Assembly (NCBI RefSeq): GCF_026914265.1
Contig: NC_069133.1
Span: 8,563,937-8,627,936 of the forward strand
DNA from: Mya arenaria
Taxonomy: Eukaryota > Mollusca > Bivalvia > Myida > Myidae
DNA: 64,000 nucleotides
Direction: 5' to 3'
In this document: positions 43,925-58,900 of the stretch, one piece after another
Layout of the letters: every line of letters starts with the position of its first letter
Numbering within the stretch: position 1 is the first letter of the stretch
Notes under the pieces: model-generated
The model's input: the letters and a program-made list of their open reading frames with translations, nothing else
What the model was told of the DNA's origin: nothing
Database searches by the model: none
Translations under genes and position numbers: made by a program

Positions 43925-46900
43925 CTGAAACAAACAGGTACCAATAATTTGTGGAAAATAATTTGAGGTATTAACCTTCATTGGAACGTTTATATGCATT
44001 CAATTTGACTATAGAGTAAATACACAAACAATGAAATATAACCACATTGGTGTAGGTTATAAAAGCAACAAGAGAAGTCAGAGACTGCCAGATATCAACC
44101 ACCGAATGTGATATAGGTTCAATTCGCATTTTGACAGTGGATAACAATTAAATTAAGGACAATAACAAAATGAAAACAAAATTCATGTTATGGCTTTTGT
44201 TATGTTTTAACAACAGTAATCTACTAGTGTGCCATTTGTGAAAACAATCATTCATTCATATATTTTCATTACGGAAAATCTTCTTTCTTTAAAACTTACA
44301 TTATATTTAGGAAAACACAGGTAATGTACTAATTAAGAATAAGAGTAAATACAATAAGAACTAAACAAATAGAAATATGTAAGTTAATTGGAGTTAACCT
44401 CAGGACAGAGGATAAGCATGAACATGGACAATTACTCAAAACATATCACAACAAAGGTAATGGTTCATGTGCACTGCACTTTTCAATAAGATCTACCCGA
44501 AAATGAAGCATTGAGGCAATGACTAATAAAGAAATGTTTGTCAAACATTATGACCCCCCCCCCACCACCACCACCCCTGAGCGCCATGTTGTCAGGATTA
44601 TTTTAACAATTGAATGAAATCTGCATGGACCGAAATGACAGCTGATTTGTCATTGGATGCCTTTGAGGCAGTTTTAAGATTATGACCATTCAAAGTGTGT
44701 GGATAGTAGGTACAGTTTTTAATCATGTTTAGATGATGACTGATATTTACAGATAAAAATGAATCATCTCCCCAGCAGGGAATAAGTAAATACTAGTATG
44801 ACAATGTTTTAATGATGAATATGAGTTATGACCATGACCTTTGAGTCAATGACCTCAAAATCTATATGATTCATCAACTGGTCAACTGGCAAGTTTGAGG
44901 GCCATGGGTGCAGTCATTGTCAAATTATAAGAGGGAGAGGCTTTTTGCGTTCAAGGTCACTGGGACCTTAACATTTGACCTGCTAACCACTAAAATCAAA
45001 AGGGGTAATCTACAGGTCAGGCCCAACCTCAAATTAAGGTTTAAGGGCCATGGGTGCAGGCATTGCCAAGTTTTCACTCGAGCAACATTTTCACATTCAT
45101 AGTCACTGTGACCTTGACCTTTAGCCCGATGACCCCCAAAATCAATATGGGTCATCTACTGGTCAGGCCCAACTTTCATGTCAAGTTTGATGACTTTAGG
45201 TCCAGTAATTGTCGAGTTTTCCTTTAATGTCACTGTGATTTTGACCCGATGACCGCTAAAAATCAATATTAGTCATCACTTGTCAGGCTCAACCTCCAAG
45301 TCAAGTTTCGGGTTCAAGGGTGCAGGCATTGTTGAGTAATCACTCGACAACCCTTTATCATTCAAGGTCACTGTGACCTTAGCCTTTGACCCGAAGAACC
45401 CTTAAATCAATAGGGGCCATCTACAGGTCAGGTCCAGCCTCCATGTCAAGTTTGATGACCATAGGCCTAGGCATTTGTCAGTTATCACTCGGAAAAGCTT
45501 AAGAATCCTTAGACAATTAAAGGTCACTGTGACCTTGACCTTTGACCCGATTACCTTTGAAATGAATAGGGGTCATCTACTGGTCAGGGCCAACCTCCAA
45601 GTCAAGTTTGATGACCATGGGTGTAGGCATTGTCGAGTTATCACTGGGACAACCTTTTATCATTCAAGGTCAATGTGACCTTGACTTTTGGCCCGATGAC
45701 CCCCAAATCAATATGGGTCATTTACAGATCAGGCCCAGCCTCCAAGTAAAGTTTGAGGGCCACGAGTGCAGGTATTGTCCACTTATCACCCGGACAACCT
45801 TTTATCATTCAAGGTCACTGTGACCTTGACCTTTGGCCCGATGACCCCTCATAATCAATAGGGGTCATCTACTGGTCAGGCCAAACTTCAAAGTATCTAG
45901 GTTAAGAGTAAAGCGATTTTCAAATTAGACTAATATGTTTTGTTTTTTTACCTCTGACAGGATATAAGAGCAATGTTCTGGCACTTGCAATTCCTTGAAT
46001 ATGACTTCAACCTCGTTTGGCGACACGATGTCAGCCGCATAGTTCTGAAAGTCTATTTTCGTAACATTTCGAATTTGTGCAATCAGTTCCCTTCGAGATA
46101 TCCAGGCTGCAGAGGCCTGTTCAAGAGAATAAATCTCATTCAAATGGACTTCTCTAGGTCCCGTTTCTACCTGTATGCTAACAACAGCGGCATAGACCTT
46201 TAATTGATCTTCTTTTTCAATGAGGTATTTGGAAGTATCATCATCACCTGTAATATAATATTTTGCATTAAAACTCGTATTTTTCAATGTGGAATTGTGG
46301 GAGTTGTGGAATTTTTAAAGGACACGATGCATGTTTTTACACATGCAAATACACATAACTTTTCATTATCCTGGTGGTTACTAGGTGAATGACCCACGTT
46401 ACCTTGATCATAAAATTATCAATATGCACCCAAAGTGTTGACGTCAATGGACAATTGGGTATCATTTATCATTTCTAACAACTTGCCTAAGGCTTTTTAA
46501 AACCAGATGAGCTATGAAATATTAACAAAAGTAGCTATAATACTAACCTAATAGTTTCCATAATAAGAATTCCTTCAGCTTTAGCAAATTTTCATATTCA
46601 TTCAGGAAAATTGGTTCAGTCTTATTTTCTACAGCTTTTGATTTCTTTATCTTGAATTGAAAGTTAACCGGGAAATGGTATCGGTATGCCAAAATGGAGT
46701 CTTTTTCCAATATACCCTGTGTTGACGATGTCGGATGGCCATCACTCTCCAATCCAGTACTTTGAAAGTGATCAATATAATTTGTAATAAATGTATGCAA
46801 AGTTTCCAATGTCAGAAAGGTTTTCTTGAATAGTTCGTCGGCAGTTTTTACACAGCGCTGGCAGTTCGGGTGTTGGTACAGTTCATGTTTCTTGTCATCG

Positions 46901-49900
46901 GTTGCCGTAAGTGCTTTTATTAGTGCATCAATAAACTGGCTTTTTTTCTGACTAAAGTTAACCAATGATTTTGTCCCCGTAGTACTACTGTTGAACTGCA
47001 CTACCTTTTTGCCCTTCAATGCATGTGTCATAGCATCACCATGACAACAGTCTTCAAATACAAGAACTTTGTGAACAGTTGTTAACTGCTGTATTTCATT
47101 GCACAAATCAACATCTTTCATTGATTCATTTTCACTCAGATTGAAGATGCCCTCTTCTGGTACAATAACTGGTTTTTCTGGCCCACTCCGCTCAAGACCA
47201 TTTTTGGATTGATCTGTATCTTTTTTGCCCTCTGCTTTTTGTTTAGGCTGGAGCCCATGATGACCCGAGTAGGCCACTATAAGAGTTGTGATATTTTGCT
47301 CTTTTAGTTTTCTGAAAGCAAGTTGGATTTTGATCCACATCTCATTGTCTTCATTTCCTGGTTTTATTGGTGCTACGACTTCAATCTTCTCTTTCCTGAT
47401 TGAAAAAACAACAACAACATCATGACGTATAATATTGGTAATATTTTTCTATTGTAATAATGGTTCATGAAACAAGAGTCATCTAGAAATTGTTTGTCTG
47501 GGAAAACAAAAGCATAATGGGTCAGTACCTAAATCGGAACACTTTCGGTGTTATAGGATTCAAGACCAATTGGTTGATATAAATGGAACATTTTTAAGAT
47601 ACTACCAATCTACATGTAAAGAACTTGTTAACAGCACAAATCAAGGATTGACATGTTTGTCCTCGGAGTACCAAAATTTTATTTTTTATGTATAATTTTG
47701 AAACTATGGCTACATGTTTTGTTTTAGTAAAAAATATATTATATTTCAAGCTTTGTTTTTGTCTTTTTTGTCAGTAACATTTGACGATTAAAGTAAAAAA
47801 CAATACAGACTGTACTAGTTTGTTGTAATTGTGGCAAGCAAGTCATTCCCCCGTGTGCTATGTATGGACGTTTGAAAATGCAAAACTTTGAATGATAGCA
47901 GCATTTGAAATACTTACCGGAGTATCATGTTCTTAGGAACTTGAGTCTAAGATAAGTGTATTGATTAAAATCTTAAATTAACCGATCGCGATCAGAACAA
48001 CGCTTTTATAACGGGTGTTCCACATTTAGGTACTGTTCCGATTTAGGTACTCACCCCGTATCCCCCAATATGCCAACCGTACAGAAACTTCACAAATATT
48101 ACAACTCACAGTGAATTCAAGCAAGTGGTTGCAGGGAAATAGGATGGCGGACAAAAAGAGCAAAGAGAGATAACTAAAAATATCGATAGTCAAATTTATG
48201 TCAGAAATGATACTGGCAAAATATCCAATATGACTGCCAGTCAGCCATCTTGAAAGCGATTACTATATTATTTTTGTGAAATTGCAACAAAGTCCCTCCA
48301 GCAGTTTTGGAGATTTCGTGCAGACAAAATTTGTGATGACAATATCCAATATGGCCACCAGTCGTTAATCTTGAACAGAATTTATTAACTTTTTATGCAA
48401 CGCACACTCATAATGTTGAGTCATTGTGCGAAGACAGAAGTAAAACCATGAGATCTTGTTCTGGGGGTAATAGGCAGACTGTCATTTATCAAAACATTCT
48501 TAGGGCCAAATGTCTGTGAAAAATAACAATATTAATGCACAGCCTGTCGTTGTAAGTATCATTTAATTTCTGTAAAGTTTCATTTAAATCCATCCAGCAG
48601 TTATTTCGCGCGGTAAACAATGAAAAGCCTGGTACTTATCATTCTAGGGAAATTTCATAAAAATCCCTCCAGTCATTTTTGAGATTTTGCGCGGACAAAC
48701 ATCACAATATCCATACATCCATCCATCCAGACAAACCTATAGCCAGCACACCATCACCTTGTCTCCAATTCCTATCGGAGGGGGGGGGGGGATATTTGGC
48801 TTTGTTGGAATGGCCGTTTGACTTCTGACCTTTACTTTTGAGTCGAGAGCACACCTTACTCAACACACCTTTCAATGCTGCTGTAACTTTCAGTGAAGTT
48901 TGATAATCTTCCAAATTAAATTGAATAAGTTACAGCTGAAATTTTTTAGAGACCGACACAGATGGACAGACAGTGCGAGTACTATATGCCTTTCTTCAGG
49001 GGGATTTAAAACACAGTCTAGTAAGAAGTTTAACTAGCGCCTGATCCTAGGTTAGCTATCAACAAAAAGGAGGGGTAAAAGAGTTACATAGGTGATTCGA
49101 ATATCAGTTTAAAATATTTCGTTCAAGCAAGAAATGTATATTCTAAGGTAAAGTTGATGAAAATGTAAAGGAAAGAGAGAGCTATGCAATGGCAAGCTGT
49201 AATAACTGCATTTCAACATATCTTTTTCATGTAACATTGTTAGGCTATCTGAGACAAGTAGACTTTTAATGTCCAAAAGTGCCATAGAGTGTTTGTAACT
49301 TAACTTAAATAGATTCTAAGTGACATACAATGTCCAGTATTTCATAAAACATTAGAAATTATTTCTAAATTTAATATTTTTGCTCCTAGGGTTTTGGTTG
49401 AAAACATCCAATATACATCGCTTAAACACAGAAAACCTACCTGATACACATGACCGGAACACTTCTGCTTGTGATAACATCTCTGAGTCTTAATATATCC
49501 CTTGTAAAGGACTCTGCTACATCGTGTCTCTTGTCATTCCCCGCTATCAAAATGGCTCCCCAGTTTTCCCCTGGAGAGCAAGAAATAGATGATAAGTCTC
49601 TTTATGTCGGTTTGGTTTGTTTAAAGTTGCAATCTAACTCCCCAAAAAAGATGTACCCTAATCAATACAATTGTTTTAATTTACCAAAAAGGATGCATAA
49701 ATATCGAAAACAATGGTTCTTATGAAGAATACCACATTTAATTTGAAAGAAAGGGGCAGAAAACACGATATTTCTACCTTATGGGACGATAGATGATTAC
49801 TGTAAATCGGTTATACTCTTGTTATCAGTAATTAAATATAGTAAGTAGATTATCACTCCAAATTTATGTTTGTTATACATGTGTATGTAATGATTTTAAA

Positions 49901-52900
49901 TACGATTGTCACTTTAAATGCATTAACATGTCAACATATGATTGTCACTTTAAATGCATTAACATGTCACAATAATCTGTATAGTTTACGTGAATAAGTA
50001 CTGTTCTGTTCATTTAATTTCGGAGCAGAATAAGACTGAAATGTATAACATTAATTTGTCGCAGAAAGAAACAGTTAACTTTTTCCTTTCAATTTGAAAC
50101 CTAATAATGACGTCAAAGTTGTTGGTGTTATTTTAATTGGCAGCTCAATAGGGGAACATGACGTCACGAAGGCATAATAGGGACGTGATTCCAAACAAAC
50201 ACTATCATTTTGCTACATATTGACACGATAACATGTGTTTGTAACAAATTATTATTTCTCTGTCCAACAGCAGTAAAATTAATACGATATTTCACACTTA
50301 CCTTATCTAAAATTAAATAAAGACACATTCACACTTTTAAAATAGAACAGTTTTGTTATAACCAAGCTTTGCAAATGTAAAAAAATCATTATCATCAGTT
50401 AAATTTGTCAAGCATTATGCCACTTAAGCCCAACTTATGTCAGACCCATGGGGACAAAAAATATAGGTGTTTTCTACAGAAAAAAATGTATTAATGTAGT
50501 CATTGAACTTTGATCAACTGACCTTAAACAATAGATATTCAGATGATTAAGGGCAAAATACCACAGAAACGGCATAGTCCAAGGTCAAACCTTATCTACT
50601 GATCAAGGGTAACCATTCATTTAAGATGCATTGTCCTAGGTTACTGTTATGGTATCCACAAAGTGTTCATATGACCGTTGACTTTTGACCTACTACTCTC
50701 AAAAACATAACAGTCATCAACTGGTCAATGACAACCTGCAACTGAAGTTTCATGCTGCTGCATTCGACCGACATTTGAAAACCTATATGCTCCATTTATC
50801 GTATACAGAAATCAATAGTGAAACCAGCATTGAATATTAGGCGATATAACGAGTGCAAAATGACAAAGGATTCTTAGAGTGGTCTTATGGTGAGGAGTAA
50901 AATCAAAGAAGTCATTGGTCTGGGCCCAACTAGAGGTGCGTTACAATGGCTTCTCAATGAGGACATTAGGGCAGATCTTTTCAAATGCCTTTTCAAAATA
51001 CGGGGTAAACAAGAATATAAGAAAGATTTAATATATTGTACTTGGATATAATATTAGTAATCCTGAATATTTTTTATTTAAACCTAATATTTGCCACTCT
51101 AGGTTATAGTATATATAAAGCATATTTCATCAGCGATAGTAGACGAGAACATGTCGATATTATGCATATCTGCGATAGCAGACGAGAACATGTCGATATT
51201 ATGCATATCTTTAGAAATGAATTTGTCATTCTATTCTCATACTATAAAAAGCATAGAGTCACAAACAGATGTTTGAATAGTTTTGCCGAATATTTCGGCA
51301 TCATTTAAAGATTTAGTGCATTTCATGTATTATAACATTGATGTTTTGTGTATGTGTTGAATAAAATTTGAAAAAAGGGCATTAGGACCGATATCTACCC
51401 AGGAAACATACTTTACAGTGATCGTATCAGCGATCTTAACATATAAATTCAAATAGAAAAGCATAAACATTACTAGAAGCTTACCAATGAATGGTCGCAC
51501 CTTATTTCCACAAGTGTGACACATGATGGGATTCAAAAATGAATTTCTCATGCAAGACGCACACACGTTGATTTTCTTCTGACATAATAGTTCATGATCC
51601 AGATACTTGCTTTCTTTAACTAAAGATAAAAAAGCAACATATTATCCAAACAAAACTTTTGCCAGAGGGATTGAGCTAGACATTGAAACACAAACTAATA
51701 AATATCTTCTTCAATTTTCAGTATCAAGAAATACTTGCTTAGTCTTTAAATCGGGGGATGTTTAGGGAGACTTCTTCTCAAAATGACCTTCTGACTTGAT
51801 TCATGATAACAATTCGCAACAAAAGCAAAATAGATTGTTGTATTTTACTTCAAAATAATGGTAATCTTTAACATTTCCATTTCTTGTAAATCTTGTCGGA
51901 ACAAGAGATGTTTGTCAAACATTATGCCCCCCCCCCCCCGAGCGCCATGTTGTCAGGATTATATGGACAATTGAATGAAATATGCATGGACCGAAATGAC
52001 AGCTGATTTGTTGCCGTTAAGTTAGTTTTAAGATTATGACCACTAAAGTGTGAGGATAGAGTGTGTTATGACCATGACCTTTGACTCTATGAACTCAAAA
52101 TCCAGAGTCATCAGCAGGTCACCAGAAACCTAAATGTCAAGTTCGAGGGCCATGGGTGCAGGCATTGTCAAGTTATCACACAAACAAGTTTTTTTCGTTC
52201 AAGGTCACTGTGACCTTGACCTTTGACCCAATGACCCCCAAAAACCATAGGGGTCATCTCCTGGTCAGGCCAATTCTCCAAGTCAAGTTCGAGGGCCATG
52301 GGTGCAGGCATTGTTGAGTTATCACTCGGAAAACCTTTAACCATTCAAGGTGACTGTGACCTTGACCTTTGGCCCGATGACCCCCCAAAACAATAGGGGT
52401 CTTCTACTGGTCTGGCCCAACCCCCAATTCAACTATGAGGGCCATGGGTGCAGGCATTGTCGAATTATCACTCGGACAACCTTTTACCATTCAAGGTGAC
52501 TGTGACCTTGACCTTTGGCCCGATGCCCCCCAAAAACAATAGGGGTCATCTACTGGTCAGGCCCAACCTCCAATTCAATTATGAGGGTCATAGGTGCCGG
52601 CATTGTTGAGTTATCACTCGGACAACCTTTTACCATTCAAGGTCACTGTGAACTTGACCTTTGACCCGATGAGCCCCAAAAACAATAGGGGTCAGCTACT
52701 GGTCAGGCCCAACCTCCATGTCAAGTTTGAGGGCCATGGGTGCAAGCATTGTCAAGTTATCACTCGGACGACCTTTTACCATTCAAGGTCACTGTGACCT
52801 TGACCTTTGGCCTGATGACCCCCCAAAACAATAGGGGTCATCTACTGGTCAGGCCCAACCTCCATGTCAAGTTTGAGGGCCATGGGTGCAGGCATTGTGG

Positions 52901-55900
52901 AGTTATCACTCGGACAAGCTTTAAAATTATTTTACCATTTAAGGTCACTGTGACCTTGACCTTTGACCCGATGACCCCCAAAATCAATAGGGGTCATCTA
53001 CTGATCAGGCCCAACCTTCTTGTGAAGTTTGATGACCATACGTCCATGAATTGTTGAGTTATCACTCGGACAAGCTTTGGTCTACCGACCGACCGACCGA
53101 CATACCGACATGCCTGTGCAAAGCAATATACCCCTCTTCTTCGAAGTGACGTTTGGGTATAATGGAGCGGGTAATTTGAGGTGGTTAGCATTGGACACAA
53201 GTGCTATGAAAATCATTCACGGGTTTGAACTGATACTGATTGTGGATATGGTGTAACAGACAAACATGTTTTGATGTTTTTAAATCCATGGTGTTGTCCA
53301 TTGTTGGCGCAGTGGTTAACGCACTAGCTTCTCACCAATGCGACCCAGGTTTGATTCCCGGCTTGACGCATGTGAGTTTGGTTTGTGGTCATCAAAACGG
53401 TTTTCTACTGGTCAGGCACAACGTTCATGTCAAGTTTGATGACCATAGGTCCAGGAATTGTCAAGTTTGCCTTCAAGGTCACTGTAACCTTGACCTAATG
53501 ACCCCTAAAATCAAAAGGGGTCATCTATTAGTCAGGCAAAACTTCCTATTCAAGTTTGAGGGCCATGGGTGCAGGCATTGTCAATTTATTACTCGAAACC
53601 TTTTATTATTCAAGGTCAGTGTGACCTTGACCTTTGGCCCAATGACCCAAAAAATCAATAGGGGTCGTCTACTAGTCAGGCCCAGCCTCCATGTAAAGTT
53701 TGTAAAGGCATTGTTCAGTTATCACTCGGACAAGCTTTGATATCCTTTTACCATTAAACGTCACTGTGACCTTTACCTTTTACCTGATGACCTCTGAAAT
53801 CAATAAGGGTCATCAACTGGGCAGGTCCAACCCACATATCAAGTTTGATGACAATAGGTCCAGGGATTGTTGAGGTATCAGTAAGACAAGCTAAGGTCTA
53901 CCGACGGACCGACCGACCAACCGACCGACCGATCGAAATGTGCATAGCAATTATATATATTCTCTTCTTCGAAGGGGGGCATAATAATTTTAAACTAAAC
54001 TAATCAATGGTTTACTGAATAACACTTGGAAGACATAATCTTACAATAGCAGGTCTAACTGGGAATATGGAAATAAACCACAAATGCGCCTTTTTATAGC
54101 AGTGAATGAAGTATTATGTATCATGTTTTATATAGTAATAATAACCGAAAAAAAACAACAAGTCAGTTCTATTTAAAGTGGGTCGAACAGTAGATATGCA
54201 GCAGACACGAACGTGTGGCAGACAGCAAGCCAACACCAGTGCTATAAACAATATGTTTCCACCTACATAGCATTGTTGTGACATTGTTCTTTTCGAGTTG
54301 GAGTGTAAAAACATATCTCACCACAATTATTAACAACACACACTTCGCACTTTTCGCATTCTTCCGCTGGAGGTCCTGTCCACTTTTCTGCATTTTTATC
54401 GCGTATTAGTGACTGTAAATTTACAGAGTACAATCAATATACCTAAACACATATCAGCATACGATAATACTTTTCGTGTTAGTTTTCCTTGGGTCAAACT
54501 ATAATAGTTGTACAAGTCAAAGCAGTAATATAACATTCATAAATAGATGTCATCATGAGTAAAGCTTGCCCGAAATTCGAGAATCTAGTGCTCGAGAAAA
54601 AAGGCTATTAATCAAAGTGTTACTTACATCAAGTTCTATAAGCATATCGGAGATCTTGAAAGTGTTTGCTGCTGCTTGCTGTTTTGTGCTTTTCACACAA
54701 TCATTCGCCAAGGTCAGTAAGGCAGCAGAAAGCTCGTCATTTCTCCAGATCTTCTTCTAAAAACATAACACTTGCGAACTGTAATAAATCTATAGTATGC
54801 ATTTCTACATATTGCTTAAACGGATGAATAAAATTTACATGTTATGCTTCAATTGTCTTTTTAACCAAAGTGATCTGGAATGAAACATATTTAATAGTGA
54901 TATTCTTGTATATAATCAAGTTGTGCATTTTACACAACTAGCTTATAAAAGGTAAAGTTATTAAAACACGGACTTTACATATTTTTTTCCATCGAACTGT
55001 TGTACTCATGGTCATGCAATATCTTATCTTTTTGTCCTTTCCTTTCACCTGTTCAGTTTATAGTTTTGACATTGATTGTCCTTACACACGAAAAATAAAT
55101 AAAAAATACCTGAATTTTGTCCTTCAAGACACTGTCATCCATTTTCCGTAGAATTTTACCATCAACACTTTCTTTTGGGTGGAGTCCAGTTAGCAGTTCT
55201 CGTATCACTAAAATACAATAAGATTTATACATTTCTATTTTTTACATTTCTCAAGTCATTTAAACAGTTTATGTTTACGAGCATGTACACGTAACAAGCC
55301 GACAGTTTACATATATATATTTTGTATCACTGCAAAATCGCATATTAGCCTTTTATAATAGAGCATAGTACTTGTTTCTGTGAATTTAATTCATTTACCC
55401 ATACCCGATCTAAAACATTTCGCTTGAATTACACTTATATAACATAATACTGGTAAGGTTAATAACCAGAAAATTAAAAAAGAGGACACCAAGGGCATTT
55501 GATCGCTCACATGATATTTGGAAATCAGGCCATGACATTCTTATTGTGTTCATGAAATAATTCTATGATTTAAGCTAGTGTCTTATTACTTCATTCAACA
55601 AAAACATATAATGAGACTTATCCTAAATTTGACAAAGACGATGAAAATTAAACCTCAGTTTTATATTTTTTGTCTGATAAAAAAAATATCCTTTCAATCT
55701 TATTTTTAACTAGTTTATCGGTGATCTGATGATAGCTTTTTTGAACGTATCTACGGTTTTTGACCTAGTTTTGTACCCGACATAACTTGCTCTCTTTTTC
55801 ATGATGACACTTATTCTAAGCAACGGAAGTATTACCTTCACTTTTTGACCTAGCGATATTGTTACTTCACTAAATCTTGGTGGGGACAATCAAGAATATC

Positions 55901-58900
55901 ACCAACTGCAACGAAATCTCAATCCTCCTTTTCATCAACTGAACGTGACATAAGGTTTATATTTGAACTTAGTTGTTTTTGTAGGACAGTTGGTGAAATG
56001 TTGGAATTAGTTTTTTGTGGATATGGCAGTTGGTGAAAATTCTAACTTGAGTAATGTTTTGGGTGGTATTTCGTTAAAAGGACTTCTATTTCAAGAGATT
56101 TGCATGATGAAATACAGCATAATTCACCATTATCTTATCAGTATAATAATATCACGGTATTTAAAAAGTATTCAGTTGTTGTTCATGCTGATACCGCTGC
56201 ATCAGCACATATTAGCATTAAACATGTTAGTACTATGATTTAGCTATGATATTGTTTTGAGCAATAATTCCGCTGCTTCTATTACTTCAACTTATATTCA
56301 TTGTGGTAAATGCTACTGATGATGATGATGATGATGATGATGTGCAGCAATATCTATGGACAATACGAACTTGCATGGTAAATATTTGAAAATCGCAATT
56401 ACTTTTAATGACACCTGGAGTTTTACTGCATTTATTATGCTCATAGTTGTTCAATAGTATAGTCCATAGGTGGCGTCGGGAGCGTCGTTCTGCCTTAAAC
56501 CTTTGCCATTATATAACCAAGATTATAACATATATTCAAATGAAAGTAGGTGAATATGTGTTGCCATTAATACACAATAAAAGCAAAGTTCATATATCTA
56601 GCTTTTTTCAGTCATGTCCCGTGTTCTACGACAAAATAATTGTATTTCAATATTCAAAAAATCATAGTTAAACCGACTATTTTATCTTCTGTATTTTCTT
56701 GAAATAAAGTATTTTCATGACTAACAACAGACGAATTTTGGCATTTACTCTGCTTTCTTCATGTTAAATATTTTGCATTGAATCACTGTTGAAGGCTTTG
56801 AAAATAATGTTGTGCCATATCATTTTGATGTAATTCTTTATATCTATGAGATCAGGTCCAAAGCTCTAGAGATATATTTTACTATATTTGTATAGTATTT
56901 TTGATTTTTAAAGCATTATTTTTTTCATTTAAAATAAATTTTGTATAATGATATGCTGATGATACCGTCAAATTGCACTTTACATAAATTATTATGACGA
57001 TTCCTTCAGGTTATAGAAACGCAGACGGCTTGTAAACTGGGTCAAAATGTAAACGATTTCATTTATTTCATAAATTATTTTATTATTATTGAAGTCAAAC
57101 TAAATGACTGCAAACTGATTACATGTTTTTAAATAGGATGATGTATGCATACTTTATCATCGAAGCAAGGCAGATTGGATAGGATGGTGTGTTTTTTTTT
57201 CGACAAGTGCCAGAATTGGCAGTTTTTGAAAAAAAGAGATCTAAGAAACTGATCGTGGCATTTGATGGAATAATGGTAGAGAATGTTCCAATACTACTAC
57301 TATACCAATATCGGGAGTCATTTGTGTAAAATCTACTTCCAAATGACACATGGCATTTTCAGGATAAAGTTCCATTACTCAAGCACCTTCCATGCTAGTA
57401 AATGGTGAAAATGTTGCAATGAACTGACACGTGGCATTTGGTTGAAAACCTTTCCAACTCCATATTCGAGTGGAGATAAGTAAACAACTTTGATATGAGC
57501 TGCCATGTGCCATTTCGTAAAAAATCGTTAAAATACACAACACAAGACGGCCATGATGGCCCTAAAACGCACTTAAGCGAAGGGTCATAACTCTATGATA
57601 AACCATTAATAAAAATGTTGCAATTTAAACATAACTTACTGATGACGATGCCTTGTTGTATTTTTGTAGTGGGTCATGCACTGAAGCTTCCTGTAAAGTT
57701 TCAGTGAATATGGCCTGGTAGTTTAAGAGATGTTTTTTTATAGCAAAGCAGTAAGTTGACCAGATTATTGTTGTTGTTGTTGTAGTCGATCAATTGTGAC
57801 GACTTTTTGTATTTTTGTAGAGGGTCAACCAAGGAAGCTTTCTGAATATTTCTTTGAATTTGGACTGGTCGTTTCAGATGAGATGTTTTTAAAGCAAAAC
57901 AGAAAGTCGTCCATTTTCTTGTTGATCAATTGTGACCCCTTGTTTTATTTTTGTAGAGGGTCACCAAAGGAAGCTTTCTGTAAAGTTTCATTGAATTTGT
58001 ATGTAGGTAGTTTCAGAGGAGATGTCTTTTTAAAACAAAAAAGAAATTCAGCTATTTTTTTTGTATTTTTGTTGTTGTTGATCAATCGTAACCCCTTGTT
58101 GCATTTTAGTAGAGGGTCACCAAAGGAAGCTTTCTGAATGTTTCACTGAATGTGGACTGGTAGTTTCAGAGAAACAAAACAAAAGCAAAACTGGAAGTTG
58201 GCCATTTTGTTGTTGTTGTTTATCAATCGTGACCCTTGTTGTATTTTTGTAGAGGGACACACAAGGAAGCTTCCTGTAAAGTGTCTTTGAATTTGGACTG
58301 GTAGTTTCAGAGGAGATGTTTTTTAAGCAAAGTAGGAAGTTTGTCATTTTGTTGATGTTGTTGTTAATCAATCGTGACCCCTTGTTGTATTTTTGTAGAT
58401 AGACACCTAAGAAAGCTTCCTGTGAAGTTTCATTGAATTTGAGCGGATAGTTTCAGAGGCAATGTTTTTTTAAGCAATTGTTGACGGACGGATGGACGAC
58501 GGACAAAGACCGTTCACAATAGCTCGCCTTGAGCACTTCGTGCTCTGGTGACCTAAAAATAACACGGTTGGTCGGCATTTGGTGAAAAATTGGTGAAAAA
58601 TAATTCAAGACCCACTTTCTTCAATTGTTCGTCATACAAAAATCCTGTGGTATTATCTATTTAAATAGAAGGTCATCAATTTATAATTGTTTAATGGAAA
58701 TGTCGATTTGGTACAAACATGGATGATTGAAAAACAAAAAAAAAATACCTTTTTGGCATATACTCATGTTTCACTGTGATCTAATAGCTATAATCTTTTT
58801 TGCATTGATACAATATGAGAATTGGCAAAGAAATAAGGGTACTAGTGTGCAACAAGGAAAAGAATGGCATTATAAGGCCAAGTGATTTTATTTTGCCCAT

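Larger units (their letters stand above)
52704..57185. repeat. tandem duplication, copy 1 (unit about 6815 bp)
   Basis: Sequence from 52704 onward is repeated from 59519 to the window end with only scattered substitutions and small indels, for example in a GAT microsatellite at 56323 against 63124. The copied part contains three kinase-tail exons. Since copy 2 starts exactly where unit 1 ends, this is a direct tandem duplication of 52704-59518. Confidence 0.93.

Noticed and set aside
53303-53375. Possible functional tRNA gene (and its copy at 60118)
   Set aside because: Only the promoter boxes are tRNA-like; no acceptor pairing, and it merges into repeat sequence.
52594-53740. Plus-strand frames with repeated HVKFEGHGCRHC peptides, also at 45475-45823 and 59419-60555
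   Set aside because: They are TGACC-repeat translations; the Cys/His spacing that resembles zinc fingers comes from the 147-bp period.
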